Counted from the stretch's first letter, positions 19,773-30,851 are shown. The stretch: DNA of 64,000 nt from Phytophthora colocasiae (GCA_018806915.1 JAGKQI010000052.1:434001-498000); one strand, 5' to 3'. Numbers and translations: made by a program. The notes: generated by a model from the letters alone, not told the origin.

Positions 19773-20293
19773 ATACTACCAGGTCTTTCGTGACGATCTC
19801 TTTCTGCATTCCCATTGTGCTGCTCTTTTTGGTTAATCTTGATTGCCTCAGTCCTCTTCGATCGTCAACTTTCGCAGCACTAGAAGTTTTAGCGTGGTCG
19901 TGTAGACTTCTATCGCGTCTCAATCACTTGGCCACAACGTACATGTATGTACCCATACCCACTCGAAAAGAAGCGCAACCAGTGATTCATTCAGTGTAGT
20001 GACCCAAGAGAAGGAGACGTTACTCGTGCGCTACTGAACTCTTTTAAGGCCTCATGCTGCTATTCGTGTGCTTCTCAGTAAATACCCCCATGTGTGTGGG
20101 CCTACCTGCGTAGAGTGCACCACCGGAAGCGCAAGCTTCAGAGCGCCCAACATGCAGACTTCATTGTTGCAAGGTGTACGTGCACTGCCAACCGGAGCAA
20201 TCTACTTTTGGTTGCCATTGATCTGCTTATAAAACTGCAGGCATGACGCTTTCTCGTCAGAAGCGAAGAGTGACGTGGCGAGCGCTTGGAAAC
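19773..20293. other. Intergenic up to the copia insertion site
   Basis: No supported gene. The copia element inserted at GAAAC (20289-20293). The sequence resumes at 31140 with AGGCCTCGTCACTAC. Confidence 0.4.
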
Positions 20294-20572
20294 TGTTGCG
20301 GGGAACTTGGGCGCAGCTTGAAGGAAGTAGGGTAGAAGAGAGAAAAAGAAGAAGTAAGATTAATGTTTAAGAAAGTAGATAGCTACTCACTAGAAAATAG
20401 TATGCGGCATTCAGAAACGTAGTCTAGAATCGCCTCTACCATTCATCGTACTGATGTCACAGACATTTTAGCACATAATTTATTAGAGTCAAAAGTACCG
20501 TGTCTCTTCATTATTATTTTATAGAAGACACGGTGTAGAGGTGGTCCCTATGAACGAGCCCTAACCTCAACA
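20294..20572 (-). repeat. 3' LTR of copia element 1
   Basis: 279 bp, TGTTG at the plus-strand left end and CAACA at the right. No difference from 30856-31134 was found by eye. The left flank GAAAC is the target duplication. Confidence 0.92.
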
Positions 20573-20582
20573 GCCTCCCTGG
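20573..20582 (-). promoter_or_regulatory. Polypurine tract of copia element 1
   Basis: On the minus strand CCAGGGAGGC lies directly before the 3' LTR, the expected place for the plus-strand primer. This indicates that the bases next to the LTR are original element sequence. Confidence 0.55.
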
Positions 20583-20743
20583 ATCGACATCAGGGAACAT
20601 CATTGGATAATAAAATATACGTGTTTTGATTGGTCTGTTAAAACCCTGTTAAAAGTGTTCAGTCAATCCACAAAATGGCTACACGAAATCAAGCTTTTTT
20701 CGTTTTTGAAGCTCCTAGAGGCCCTACGGCCAAACGGAGACCG

Positions 20744-20805
20744 GATTTGGACTCTCCTCGCCAGGGTTCATGCGATATGTTGGGGCCGACAGGCCCCGAC
20801 ATATC
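20744..20805. repeat. Subterminal inverted repeat and hairpin, left side of the nested DNA element
   Basis: 20774-20787 and 20792-20805 form a 14-bp stem with one G/T pair and a 4-base loop. The flanking stretch (GATTTGGACTC, CTCGCCAGGGTTCAT) recurs inverted at 24328-24375. Together they suggest subterminal repeats of the DNA transposon whose decayed transposase lies between. I could not fix the true ends or a target duplication. Confidence 0.55.
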
Positions 20806-20901
20806 CGATTCCGAACTCCAAACTCCGATATTCCGATTGCTATCAATTTTAAGATTCAGTAAAAAAATAGTTTTGATCAGGCGCAGTGAACTACAACAGA
20901 G

Positions 20902-23900
20902 ATGGCAGACGATGAAGAAAACCCTCAGACAGAGGAGCGTTTAGAGCAACAAGAAGTTACGAGACTCATTCGTGAAGCGCTAAGCGGGCGGCGGTTCCCC
21001 CCAGTGGTGCAATATCCCGAGGCAACTCGCGGAGATGGTCTGCTATCATCAATTTTCTCGTGGCCGGTCGTCGTATGGGTCCCTGAGTGCGAGAACCGGC
21101 TTCAGAAGCCATACTGTCTTAAAACGGGATGCTCGTGCTCACCACGTGTGAAAGAGTACCGACAGCGCACGGTGGAGGACGTAGACACCAAATACCATTT
21201 GCTATACATCAAGTACCAGTGCACTGGAGACGATAAAGGGTGTTTTTCTACTGTGAATGCTGCTTTCGTTCAGCGCGATGCCCGTCTACTCATGCACTTT
21301 CCCTTCGTCATGACAAAGAAGTCCGGGCTGTCGAAGGATTTGATGGAGCTAGTACACGACGGAATGACGTCGCCCCATTGGATTTCAAGTACAGTAGCAA
21401 GCATTCGGCGCCGTCGTGAGAAACGCTACTACAAGTTGCTGTGTCTGTTTGCTAACGCTGTTCGGCATCGACGATTGACCAACCCACTTTATTTACCACC
21501 TACACCACCTTCTGTCGGGCAGTATATGTGCCTCCAGAAACCGCTTGGAACTGAGACTCTCACAGCGGCCTGGCTACAGTCAACCAGCATTTACAGCAGT
21601 CTTTGTGAACAAGTAATGAGCCGCGCGAAGGTGAAGAAAGTGCTTCGAGTCGACCACTCCGTTAAGTTCTGTAAGATGCTAAAAGTATGGCCAGGAGGTA
21701 CTGGAAACCGAGAGAGCATGACTGACGCCAAGATGTTGCTGCTTCTCCAAAATGAGATTGGCCAGATTGTCGGAAGGCGCTTGACCCGGTCAGAAAATCA
21801 CAGCGAGACTCGTGAGCTACTTGAGCATATAAAGGGTGCATTACACTCAACAGAAGATGATGATGAGCGGGTTGTCGTTAGTGACAACGCTAATGCGATT
21901 CGAAGCCTTGTGAATAGCGTGTTTGGAGATTCTGTAGGCGTTCGACAGGACCCTTTTCACGTTGTCCAGCGCTTTACTGAGAAGATCAAGAGCAAAATGG
22001 AGCGCAAAATTGTGGCACAGCAATTGCATGAAGCGCTGTACAGCATAGACGGAGAACTTCGCCCTCCAGAAGAGATGGCATTTCGCTTCGAAACTGTTCT
22101 TCATAACGTGAATCTTGCCGATATTAGTTGCACCATACAGGAGTGGACAGGAAGCGTTGATAGTAATTTGAAGCAGATTCGCCGTGGAGATTTATATGTG
22201 GATTGCAACGTGTTCAGCGAAGGAGGAGGCAGCCATGTCCGTGTTGTTCCACAAGTCAACTGGAAGGTTTCCACTCTGCACTAAAGAAGATGCTTGCTCG
22301 TTCGGTCTCTGTTGAAATTGGGCTTCGCATTCTCGATTTGTTCATTTTGAAGCATAATTTGAAGATCGGGTCGCAATACGGACGCAACCCGCCTCTGCAT
22401 GATGCTGACATTCTCACACTAATACAAACTGCAACACTATGTCGAGGAGCTGCCGTTGAATCTCCACAGCTTGAGTTTGCAGCCGAGCTCATCTCCGAAC
22501 CACTTCGACAGCCAACTTATCGATCCGCTACAGACCTGACTTCGGCTTCGAACAATGGAATCAAATGTTCGAAACTGTCCGTATCAATAGTCAGGCACTG
22601 GAGAATAGTCTACAACGCGCTCATCAACACAGCGCAAGTATTCGTGAACTTCTTTCCAAGCAATTGGCATTTATCGAAACACGCAGACTACCCCGAGCCG
22701 AGTTCTTCAACTCCTTGTGCATCAATGAACTAGACTACGAGGCCGCCATTGGATTCTCTGGACAAGAGTACTCACTGCTTCGGCAAGTTCGATCTGAGCA
22801 GCAAGCTTCGGGGCAGAGCTGGGCAGACTGCGTGATGGTAACCACTATCATGTACAACATCGTGGTATCTTCGAACACGAACACTTGTTTAAACCTCCGG
22901 CGACGAAGCTTTGCCACGTTAGCATCTAAGATAGACGGTCTATCATCTCACACTTCACAGGACATGCAGCCATCCCGAGGTCGAAATCTGTTCTGCCTTA
23001 CACGAGCAGAACCCCGTGATGACAATTCCCCACGTGAACAGGAGTTTCAGATCCAATTGTTCAATGCACTGCGAAAAATGGCAGGAATTCGTAAGCGCCG
23101 GCAAGTGTTTTCCATGGTGTACGACTTTGCATGCTGTATATGTACTGGAATTTACCTCAAGTCGCAGTTTGTACTTCTGAAGATATGGGATAACTTGAAG
23201 CACAAGGCTAACCAAAGCACAAAACTCAAGATAAAACTGAAGCTGAGCCCCGAACAAATTGCCAACTTACGCTGCACAGATATCCACAAAACTAGATCGG
23301 AAAAGATACTCAACAACCTGCCAGTCGCCCAAGCAGTAGCCTTTCAGCCCCAAGCTTCAAAAGCTAATGCATTGTCAGTTGTTCATACTTCAACGGGAAC
23401 AAACAATAACGGCGAGGCAGCGGAGGAAGGATTGCCAGTATTGAGACTCCATCTCCCCCAGCGAATTCCAACGAATTTCGTGTCGTCGATTCCCAAGTCG
23501 CCCCAGCGGCATCTTTCACGGGAACAGCAATGTTCCAAGCGCCTGCAACAATAACACCAGAGCATGTGTCAATGTTACGTGCACTCTCAAAGTCAATTCC
23601 TAATTCAAATGGGAAGTGGGAGTACATTCAGACTGTGTACCAGAAGCATTATCCACATTTGCCACTCTCAAACAATGCCTTACGCTGCCGTTTGAAAGAG
23701 AAGAAGCCAGGACCAAACGTCTGCACCACAGCACCAGCCTGCTCATCTGCAGCACCAGTAATGCCGCTACGAAAGCGACGAACGACTTCATGCAGTAGCT
23801 GTCATCAGCGCAAAACGAGATGCGGTGATCTCACACGAAATCCCTATTGTACACAGGCAGTCAATACGGACAACAACAGCGTAAAGAGAAGCAGATTAGA

Positions 23901-23931
23901 TGAATATCTGGTTCGCGATATATCTCACTAA
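20902..23931 (+). pseudogene. DDE transposase with DUF6729-like N-terminus, decayed
   Basis: The first frame (20902-22284) has a cysteine-bearing N-terminal domain, LKTGCSCSPRVKEYRQRTVE then TKYHLLYIKYQC, that I associate with DUF6729. A catalytic region follows: LRVDHSVKFCK (first Asp), VVVSDNANAIRS (second Asp) and QDPFHVVQRF. The frame breaks near 22250, where the family would read RGTSQLEGFH. SQLEGFHSALKKM, with the third acidic residue, continues in another frame to about 22525. A further shift leads to FGFEQWNQMFETV (from ~22540), and a third, somewhere in 23400-23460, leads to a C-terminal part with CSSCHQRKTRCG ending at 23931. The joints are small indels without splice signals, so this is a pseudogene, not a spliced gene. 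It lies antisense inside the copia element. Confidence 0.7.
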
Positions 23932-24988
23932 TCGTACTGCATATAAGTACCTGGTCGCACGTCTTGCTTTCCTTCGCTCAATGGCCTCGAGATAGTGTAT
24001 TCTCACAGTCGACAATGTGTAAATGACCTCGCGAATTGAGTACAGTGCCTACACGAACGTGCAAACAGTCAATCAGTATTGTGTAAAGCTGGGCGGCCAT
24101 TAACAACAAGATACAAAGGTTATTGTTGTATGACACCACACCTTGGACGGGAACACTCTGCTGTAGCAGCCCATAGCTGCGTCCTTCTGCATTGCTGTAT
24201 GATGTGTGATATCACCGTCGTGTCTGAGCCCAAATACTGGGGAATGAACCGGGACAAAAGCGGTGAAAACCGGTACCGTCCGGTCGGAAGTGGTGCCGAC
24301 CGGTTGCGGGTCAAGCCCCAGAATAACGTATGAACCCTCGCCAGGGTGGTTTTCTGGCGAGGCGGAGTCCAAATCATCATTTGGCCACCTGTGCACCAGG
24401 TGGCAGAATAGAAAGTGAGCCAAATGTTCAAAACAAATTAGTTTTGACAGTCATAAATTATGAGGGTACAATTGTTGAAGTGAGACGATACATGTGGCTG
24501 TCTTATCTGCACGTGCGTGGCAGAGCAGCATAGCTTAGGCAACTGCGTCTACATTAACCAAACGTTTAATAAATGTATGTTGATACGCTACCAGCAGGTC
24601 TCCACGTGCTCTCTCTGGCTAGGAGGAGCCTGCATACTTTGGCGTGACCGCTGAGTTACTCTTATTTCCAGTTTTGCACTCTCTGGACCAGCACAGCACT
24701 TCGGCAGCCTGTACGACATCGCGCACGACTTTGGTGCCTCAACAGCCAGCAGTGGGCATCGCAACGCTTCAATTTTACAAAGTCGGCGCCATCCAGGTAC
24801 TTGTGAAGACCCAGGCAGATTGGCTCGAGGCTCAGTTATTAAACGCCAGCTTTGAGGATCATGCCTCGGTCAACACAAGTGTCCGGGATGGACTCTATCG
24901 CTACCGTGCATAGGCGGCCTCAAAGCATTTACTCTCGACTCCAAGTTCTCCATCGGCTGTTCATACAGCTACGATTAATTCTTCGATA
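23932..24988. other. Region between nested DDE remnant and chromodomain gene
   Basis: About 1 kb. Apart from the inverted repeats at 24328-24404 there is only an 89-residue open frame at 24644-24913 (QADWLEAQLLNASFEDHASVNTSVRDGLYRYRA at its end, in parts), which could be an upstream exon or chance. The boundary of the nested DNA element probably lies between 24404 and 24640. Confidence 0.35.
24328..24404. repeat. Subterminal inverted repeat and hairpins, right side of the nested DNA element
   Basis: GTATGAACCCT and CTGGCGAGGCGGAGTCCAAAT mirror the left segment at 20744-20773. Two hairpins follow each other: 24336-24344 with 24354-24362 (9-bp stem) and 24384-24391 with 24397-24404 (8-bp stem). 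This marks the approximate right side of the DDE element, placing the chromodomain gene outside it. Confidence 0.5.
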
Positions 24989-25877
24989 ATGGATTTTATT
25001 CAAGATCAGTCTACGCCAACTACTTCAACATGCATGGAATCGACTTTGACATCAACAGCATCTACCATTCGCCGCAGCACTCGACCTCGACATCCTCCGG
25101 CCACCTTTTGCCCGTCGTCCAAAAAAACAAGGGTCCAAACCCAAACGGCAACGTCGACACAAGAAACGTCCGTGCGTGCCCCAGACTTGGGGTGTAGCGT
25201 ACATTAAAGACAGAAAAGTGAGTTCAACCGGTGTCTTACTCTACAGGGTTCTATGGAGGACCCACAAGCATGGCCGGTTACCACGCACTTGGGAGCCACG
25301 AGCCATGCTTGTTGAGGACGGATTCGAAACCGCCATAAAGGTTGTGGACGAGTGGGTTGATGGAGGTCGACAAACCGATTTTTTTCAGTTCGTCAGCGAG
25401 TTGTACCCATCGGTTGCAGGTGCCAACCCGATGGGTACATGCATGTTTCTCGCACTGCAACATGCATTGCTGCTAGTGGATGAACCGTTTGGTGTTCGGA
25501 ACTCCCATGTTCAGGAGTTCCTTGCGAAGGCTACAGAATTGAAGCAAGATCTGTCTCGTGGAGTACCATGGAAAATTTTTCGGGCTTTTGTATTGCAATT
25601 ACATATAGCTGGTTCGAGACTCTCATTGGAGGAAATTGAGTTTAACAGGCACCGTACTGGACACCGAGGTGTCGATGCCATAGCACGGTTGCACTTAGAG
25701 GACGGTGTCTACTTGGTTGCTGCCAGCAACACTTTGGCAGTTGGACATGCATTTGTCCTTCAGGTCCGTGGTGCCCAGAAGACAGTTTTGGACGACTCGT
25801 CTCAGCGTCCTTTGGACAACTACGGTGAGTGGATTGACAGAGTGATGTTCGTTCGTAAAGTTGCACTTTTAGATTAA
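24989..25877 (+). pseudogene. Chromodomain plus cysteine-protease-like protein, one frameshift
   Basis: ATG at 24989 starts a Ser/Thr-rich stretch with RRSTRPRHPP. The frame shifts near 25180, and from there a frame open to 25877 encodes a chromodomain, VLLYRVLWRTHKHGRLPRTW then EPRAMLVEDGFETA (the aromatic/Trp-Glu-Pro pattern that reads methylated histone tails). A domain of ~170 residues follows with PMGTCMFLALQHAL, AVGHAFVLQVRG and TVLDDSSQR in that order. The Cys-His-Asp order and spacing suggest a papain-like or OTU-like cysteine protease; that is inference from motif shape. The gene ends 237 bp before the end of copia pol and runs antisense to it. It may be cargo of the retroelement, part of another nested element, or a captured host gene. 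The single frameshift could also be a missed small intron. Confidence 0.55.
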
Positions 25878-26114
25878 GTTCTAAATATATTTCATTCTTG
25901 TTTCTTCACATTTTGTTCTATTGTAAATGTAAATGTAATTTGGCGGCTGTGTGCCAGGGAAAACTCTTTGAGTAGAAAACCTTACCGTAAGTAAATGAGA
26001 AAACCTTTTACTGTTAAAGCTCTTAAAGGGAAAAACTCATGTTACTACGTGACTCTTTATAAGTTGTGAAGTAATATATGAATGATGAAATTTATCGTGT
26101 ATTTTAAAGTAGGC
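25878..26114. other. A/T-rich gap between chromodomain gene and copia pol
   Basis: 237 bp, A/T-rich, with TTAAAG/GAAAA short repeats. No LTR, polypurine tract or terminal inverted repeat was found here, which is why the 3' LTR must be the one at 20294-20572. Confidence 0.4.
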
Positions 26115-29100
26115 TTAACTGTTAAGTTTAGCAAGAGAGTGCATACCTAACTTGTTTCTTAAGTCTCGAAATTGGTGCTTATCAAGGGCTTTAGTAAAAA
26201 TATCTGCTACCATCGCTTTGGTATTGCAGTATACAATACTAAATTCATGTCGCTCAACCTTCTCTTGTACAAAATGATATCGAATATCAATGTGCTTTGA
26301 TCTCCCGTGTAGTTCTGGATTATTTGAGATCTTAATACAGCTTTGGTTGTCTTCTTGAATCTTGACTGCTTTTGAGGTTAAGAATCCAAGTTCTTTGAGA
26401 AGTAGCTTAAGGAAAATCAACTCCTGCATGCAGTGACATAGTGCAATGTATTCTGCTTCTGTTGTCGAGAGCACAACTGTGTGGTGCTTCCTCGAAAGCC
26501 AGGAGATTGGGCTGTGGTCTACCATAGTGATGTAGCCACCAACAGAGCGTCTTGTGTCAGGGCAATTGGCATAGTCTGAATCAGTGTACGCCGTGAGGTG
26601 GTCTGCAAGGTTTGCTGCATTGACCAACTTTGACCCTCCCAGTAAGAGACCAAGGTCGTCTGTACCTGAGAGGTACTTAAGCCCTCTAATCACTGCTTTC
26701 AAATGTTCCTGTCCAGGATTAGCAAGGAATTGGCTGACATCGCGCATGTAGAATGCTAGATCGGGTCTTGTGCCAACCATGAGATACATAACACTACCTA
26801 CAACTTCACGGTAGGGAATACCTTCCATTTGCTCTTTTTCAAGTTGTGTCTTTGGTTGCATTTGAGTTGTAAGTTTGGCATTACGGTCTGATGGAGTTGC
26901 CACTGGATATGTTACAAGGTTTTTAAAGCGATCTAACACTGTGCGTGCATACTTGCGTTGGTGGATAAATATCGTTCGGGCTTCGCGGTTTCGTTCGATT
27001 GACCAGCCGAGAATGTACTTCACCTCCCCTAAATCTGTCATTGAGAATCTTTTGTTCAAGGCAGATTTGATCTGACATACGAGGTTGACAGTTGGTGCAA
27101 TGATCAGTAAGTCATCAACATAGACTGCTACGTAACATGTCTCGCCTTCGAGTGTTGCCATGAAAACACATCGATCTTTAATCAGTTTGTGGAATCCAAG
27201 GCTTTCCAAGAAAGCGGACAAGGTTTGATACCAGATACGAGGTGCCTGTTTGAGACCGTAAAGACTTTTGAGAAGTTTACAAACGAGGCCTTCCTTTCCA
27301 GGAACTACAAACCCTTCTGGTTGTTTCATATATATTTCCTCGTCAAGGGTTCCGTTGAGAAACGCTGTCTTGACATCCATCTGGTGAATTTCAAAATCAA
27401 GAAGAGCTGCAATCGTTAGTAGCAGGCGTAGGACTTCCATACGGATGACGGGGGCAAATATCTCATCGTAATCAACGCCATATCGCTGTAAGAAGCCTTT
27501 GATAACTAACCGAGCTTTAAAGCGATCGATTTCTCCTGAGCCAGTGTATTTAATAACAAAGACCCACCGGTTTTGGAGTACTTTGCGGTTATTGGGAGGA
27601 GGTACCAGGATCCACGTCTGGTTGGTCATTAGGGACTGGTATTCCGAGTCAGCAGCTGCGTGCCACTTATTCGCGTAAGACGAGCGCATCGCCGCATGGT
27701 ACGTTTTTGGTTCCGGCACATGACGAATTGCAAGTAGGCTAAGAACAAGACATGTGCGTTCCTCTACTTCCTGGATGTCTTCAAGGGAATTTAACGCGCC
27801 TAGATCGATTTCTTCGTCATACCGTGGGCGTTTTACACTTGTGGTCGACGGTTGTGACGGCGTCTCCGTAACAAAAGAGTATGTCAAGACGCCACGTTCC
27901 AGAGCCTCCCCAAGAGAAGGAAGCTGGTTCGAAGCGGAAGTAGATGCAGCTACAACTGAGTTACCTGGAGATTCAGGCTGGGATGGATAGGCTTGTGTTT
28001 CCGATGGAACAAATGCTGGAAGTTCGTCAGCAATAATAGGCGCTTCAGTTAGGTGATCCGGTAGCTGGAGCGGTCCCGACGTTACCTCAATATTTTCAAT
28101 AGTCGGAAAGTCGATCTCATTGAAAACCACATCTCGACTGTAAACGACACCATGGGTTTTGACATCCATGAGTCGATATCCTTTCTTGTGCTCGGGAATT
28201 CCGAGATAGATACACAGTTTGGCACGGGGATCAAGTTTGTCCCTGTAGATGTCGTTGATATGGACATACGCAGCACAGCCAAACACTTTCAGATATTGAA
28301 CAGTCGGCTTTCGATTGTACCACAACTCAAACGGTGTGCAATCCTGTGTGTTAGCGCTTGGTGTCATGTTGAGGAGTGTCGTAACATGTGTAACACATTC
28401 TGCCCAGAGTGGTTTGGGGAGCGAGGCATCTAACAGTAGCGCTCGTACACGTTCCATGATTGTGCGCATGCGGCGTTCCGCAACACCATTCTGTTGTGGT
28501 GTATAAGCATTGGTAAATTGAGCGTGCGTTCCATACTTAGAAAAAATAACGCGTCCCAGTTTCTCGTACTCTTTAGCGTTGTCAGCCTGTGAGGCCTGGA
28601 TGTCCACATCTGGCGGTGGCAAGAGATATTCAAGAGTATGAACATCACTTCGGAATATGTTCAAAGCTTTCATGCGAAAGTCTTTGTAGCATGAGTAGAG
28701 TTCACTACGTGCCTTCATCGGATAGGTAAACATGTAGCGACTGAAGTCGTCAATGAATAAGACGAAGTAGCGGCAGCCGCCAAGGCTAGGGACGGGAAGA
28801 GGGCCACAAATATCAGAGTGAACTTTATGTAAGGGGCTAGTAGAGCGTTCAACATGTCTATTGGATGTAAAAGGAGCGCGGTGTGACTTCGCGTAAGTAC
28901 ATGCTGTGCAAAAGAAAGAATCTGGTCTAACTACAGCTGGTGCATCCAGTCCATGAAGAGCTTGGTCTTTAGTGAGTGCCTGTAAAACACGGATGTTAGG
29001 ATGACCAAGACGTTTGTGTAGTAGCATGAGTCGAGTCGGCTTACCTGTGGTAGCCACGTGAGCTTCGGCCTTCGGCAGTGGAGAGGCTTCGAATTGGTAG

Positions 29101-30851
29101 AGCTTCGATGTCGCGGATTTCATCGCCTTGATCGAGAAGCGGTGGTTTGTTTGGACAGTACACATAGTACGTTTAAAACCAAAACGGAAGTCATCGTCGA
29201 CAGCGGCAGCGACTGACAGCAGATTGTACTGCAGTTTCGGCGCAAGGAGGACATCGTGAAGCGTAAGCGTCCGCAGTTGGCCCTTGGAGTCCGTGATCTG
29301 GAGCTCTACAGTACCAATAGCTTCGATAGGGACTTGCGATTTTCCACCGACAGTGATGCCTCCGCTTGCAGATGTTTTAGTCTTGAACCATTCCACATGT
29401 TGCGTGACGTGGCTGCTGCAACCTGAGTCAATCGTCCAGCTGAAATCAAAGTCCTGGCTAGGTTGCGCCGTGAGACTGATAGCGGATGCAGCCGTTTCTA
29501 CATTCGACACAACTGCAATCAGGGTCTCTTTGCGGCGTGACTGATCGTATCCACCTTCATCGCGACGAGAGGATTTGTTGTTGTTGTTGCCGTTGTTGTT
29601 GTTGCCATTGTTGTTTCCGTTGTTGTTGCCGTTGTTGCGATTTCCACCGTAGTTACCGCGGCCACGTCCACCACCACGACCGCCGCGACCATTTTGGTGC
29701 CATGATCCACCTCCACGTCCAGATCGCCCTTGGTTGTTGTTGTTGTAAGGATGCGACCGGTAGTTGTTGGGACCTCGTAACTCGAAGTTGGCAGGAAGAA
29801 CAGTGCCTGCCTTGACACATCCATCACGTAAGTCCTTCTGCAGAGTACGGCACTGACGGATGTTGTGACGTGGTTTCTGACAGTAGCTGCAGACGTCAAC
29901 TGGGACAGATGCTTGAGCGGCCAACGCGGAATCCTGAGAAGGAGCAATGAGAGCCCGTTCAGCCTGAGTTGCTTGACTCTCAGGTGTCCCTTTGATGCGG
30001 CTGTAACGTTCTTGAGCTTGGATCTCGCGAACCTTGGTCTCAATACTCATCTTGAGTTCATCATACGGGATATACTTCCGCACACCTTTCCAAACTCGGA
30101 GATCATCCTTCCAAGTCTTTGGCATCGAGTGGAACAGGTATAATGACTTCTGCCCATCGGTCAAGGGAGACTCGGTTGCTTCAGACGCGGCTTTCATCGC
30201 GTTTTCCAGCTCAAGGAAGAAGCTGGTCAGATCACCGCCTTCTTCATACTTGATCTCCATAAGGAAGTGCTGGATGAAGTAGGGGTCGCCATGAAAGGCT
30301 GCACCCTCGTACTTGGTACAGATGGCCTGAAAGATGTCGAAGGCCGTTGTCAGGTTCTTGACAAGACGGATATGAGTATCATCCATCGTCTTCATCAGGA
30401 AAGCCTTGGTTTGCGCTTCCATACGACGAAGGTGTCTAGCAGACGGCGGGGTAGGCTTGCGTCGCTTGACTTGTTTGCGATCCCGGCTGGCGTCGCGCTC
30501 AGCAAACGGGCGAACGATGGGAAGATCCGCGCGCTTGGTTTTCTTTGATGGCGGAGTGTCGTCGTCGTCGCTGGGCTGCAGCTCATCCGAGCTGTCCTCG
30601 AAGTCGACCTCATCCGAGTCGATTCCGGCCGGAGAACTTGGCTTGGCAGCTTCGTCGCCGTCGGACTCAGCCAGGTCGTCGTCAGAGTCTTCATCTTCGT
30701 CTTCGCTGACCCCATTGTAATCCTTCTTGGTGACGAAACCGAGCAGATGCTTGCCATCGAGCGATGCACTGACTCGGGCCTTCCAGACGTCAAAATTCTT
30801 AGCACCAGAGAGTCGGGGGAAGTCGTCACTTGAGGCTTGCTGAGGGCTCAT
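26115..30851 (-). CDS. Copia gag-pol polyprotein, intact, 1578 residues
   Basis: A single uninterrupted frame with an ATG four bases inside the 5' LTR end. Order: gag with an acidic N-terminus and a zinc knuckle CSYCQKPRHNIRQC near residue 325 (CX2CX4HX4C); a Gly/Asn-rich stretch; aspartic protease (WTIDSGCSSH, ~472); integrase zinc-binding HHCC part (HKRLGHPNIRV to CTACTYAK, ~615-655) and catalytic core (VHSDICGP, QADNAKEY, PQQNGVAERR); reverse transcriptase (MDVKTAFLNGTLDEE; YVDDLLII at ~1244); RNase H (AYTDSDYANCPDTRRSVGG, STTEAEYIAL). Protease-integrase-RT-RNase H is the copia (Pseudoviridae) order. With identical LTRs it looks recently active. It makes the particle proteins and enzymes that copy the element in the cytoplasm and insert the copy in the nucleus. 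Confidence 0.95.
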   Translation of the reverse strand: MSPQQASSDDFPRLSGAKNFDVWKARVSASLDGKHLLGFVTKKDYNGVSEDEDEDSDDDLAESDGDEAAKPSSPAGIDSDEVDFEDSSDELQPSDDDDTPPSKKTKRADLPIVRPFAERDASRDRKQVKRRKPTPPSARHLRRMEAQTKAFLMKTMDDTHIRLVKNLTTAFDIFQAICTKYEGAAFHGDPYFIQHFLMEIKYEEGGDLTSFFLELENAMKAASEATESPLTDGQKSLYLFHSMPKTWKDDLRVWKGVRKYIPYDELKMSIETKVREIQAQERYSRIKGTPESQATQAERALIAPSQDSALAAQASVPVDVCSYCQKPRHNIRQCRTLQKDLRDGCVKAGTVLPANFELRGPNNYRSHPYNNNNQGRSGRGGGSWHQNGRGGRGGGRGRGNYGGNRNNGNNNGNNNGNNNNGNNNNKSSRRDEGGYDQSRRKETLIAVVSNVETAASAISLTAQPSQDFDFSWTIDSGCSSHVTQHVEWFKTKTSASGGITVGGKSQVPIEAIGTVELQITDSKGQLRTLTLHDVLLAPKLQYNLLSVAAAVDDDFRFGFKRTMCTVQTNHRFSIKAMKSATSKLYQFEASPLPKAEAHVATTGKPTRLMLLHKRLGHPNIRVLQALTKDQALHGLDAPAVVRPDSFFCTACTYAKSHRAPFTSNRHVERSTSPLHKVHSDICGPLPVPSLGGCRYFVLFIDDFSRYMFTYPMKARSELYSCYKDFRMKALNIFRSDVHTLEYLLPPPDVDIQASQADNAKEYEKLGRVIFSKYGTHAQFTNAYTPQQNGVAERRMRTIMERVRALLLDASLPKPLWAECVTHVTTLLNMTPSANTQDCTPFELWYNRKPTVQYLKVFGCAAYVHINDIYRDKLDPRAKLCIYLGIPEHKKGYRLMDVKTHGVVYSRDVVFNEIDFPTIENIEVTSGPLQLPDHLTEAPIIADELPAFVPSETQAYPSQPESPGNSVVAASTSASNQLPSLGEALERGVLTYSFVTETPSQPSTTSVKRPRYDEEIDLGALNSLEDIQEVEERTCLVLSLLAIRHVPEPKTYHAAMRSSYANKWHAAADSEYQSLMTNQTWILVPPPNNRKVLQNRWVFVIKYTGSGEIDRFKARLVIKGFLQRYGVDYDEIFAPVIRMEVLRLLLTIAALLDFEIHQMDVKTAFLNGTLDEEIYMKQPEGFVVPGKEGLVCKLLKSLYGLKQAPRIWYQTLSAFLESLGFHKLIKDRCVFMATLEGETCYVAVYVDDLLIIAPTVNLVCQIKSALNKRFSMTDLGEVKYILGWSIERNREARTIFIHQRKYARTVLDRFKNLVTYPVATPSDRNAKLTTQMQPKTQLEKEQMEGIPYREVVGSVMYLMVGTRPDLAFYMRDVSQFLANPGQEHLKAVIRGLKYLSGTDDLGLLLGGSKLVNAANLADHLTAYTDSDYANCPDTRRSVGGYITMVDHSPISWLSRKHHTVVLSTTEAEYIALCHCMQELIFLKLLLKELGFLTSKAVKIQEDNQSCIKISNNPELHGRSKHIDIRYHFVQEKVERHEFSIVYCNTKAMVADIFTKALDKHQFRDLRNKLGMHSLAKLNS

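Noticed and set aside
20294..20572. Solo LTR independent of the copia element to the right
   Set aside because: The flanks GAAAC at 20289-20293 and 31135-31139 match, no 3' LTR exists next to 26115, and a purine tract adjoins 20573. One element explains everything.
22240..23460. Introns as the explanation for the frame changes in the nested DDE gene
   Set aside because: The frames join within a few bases at each place, leaving no room for an intron with GT-AG ends.
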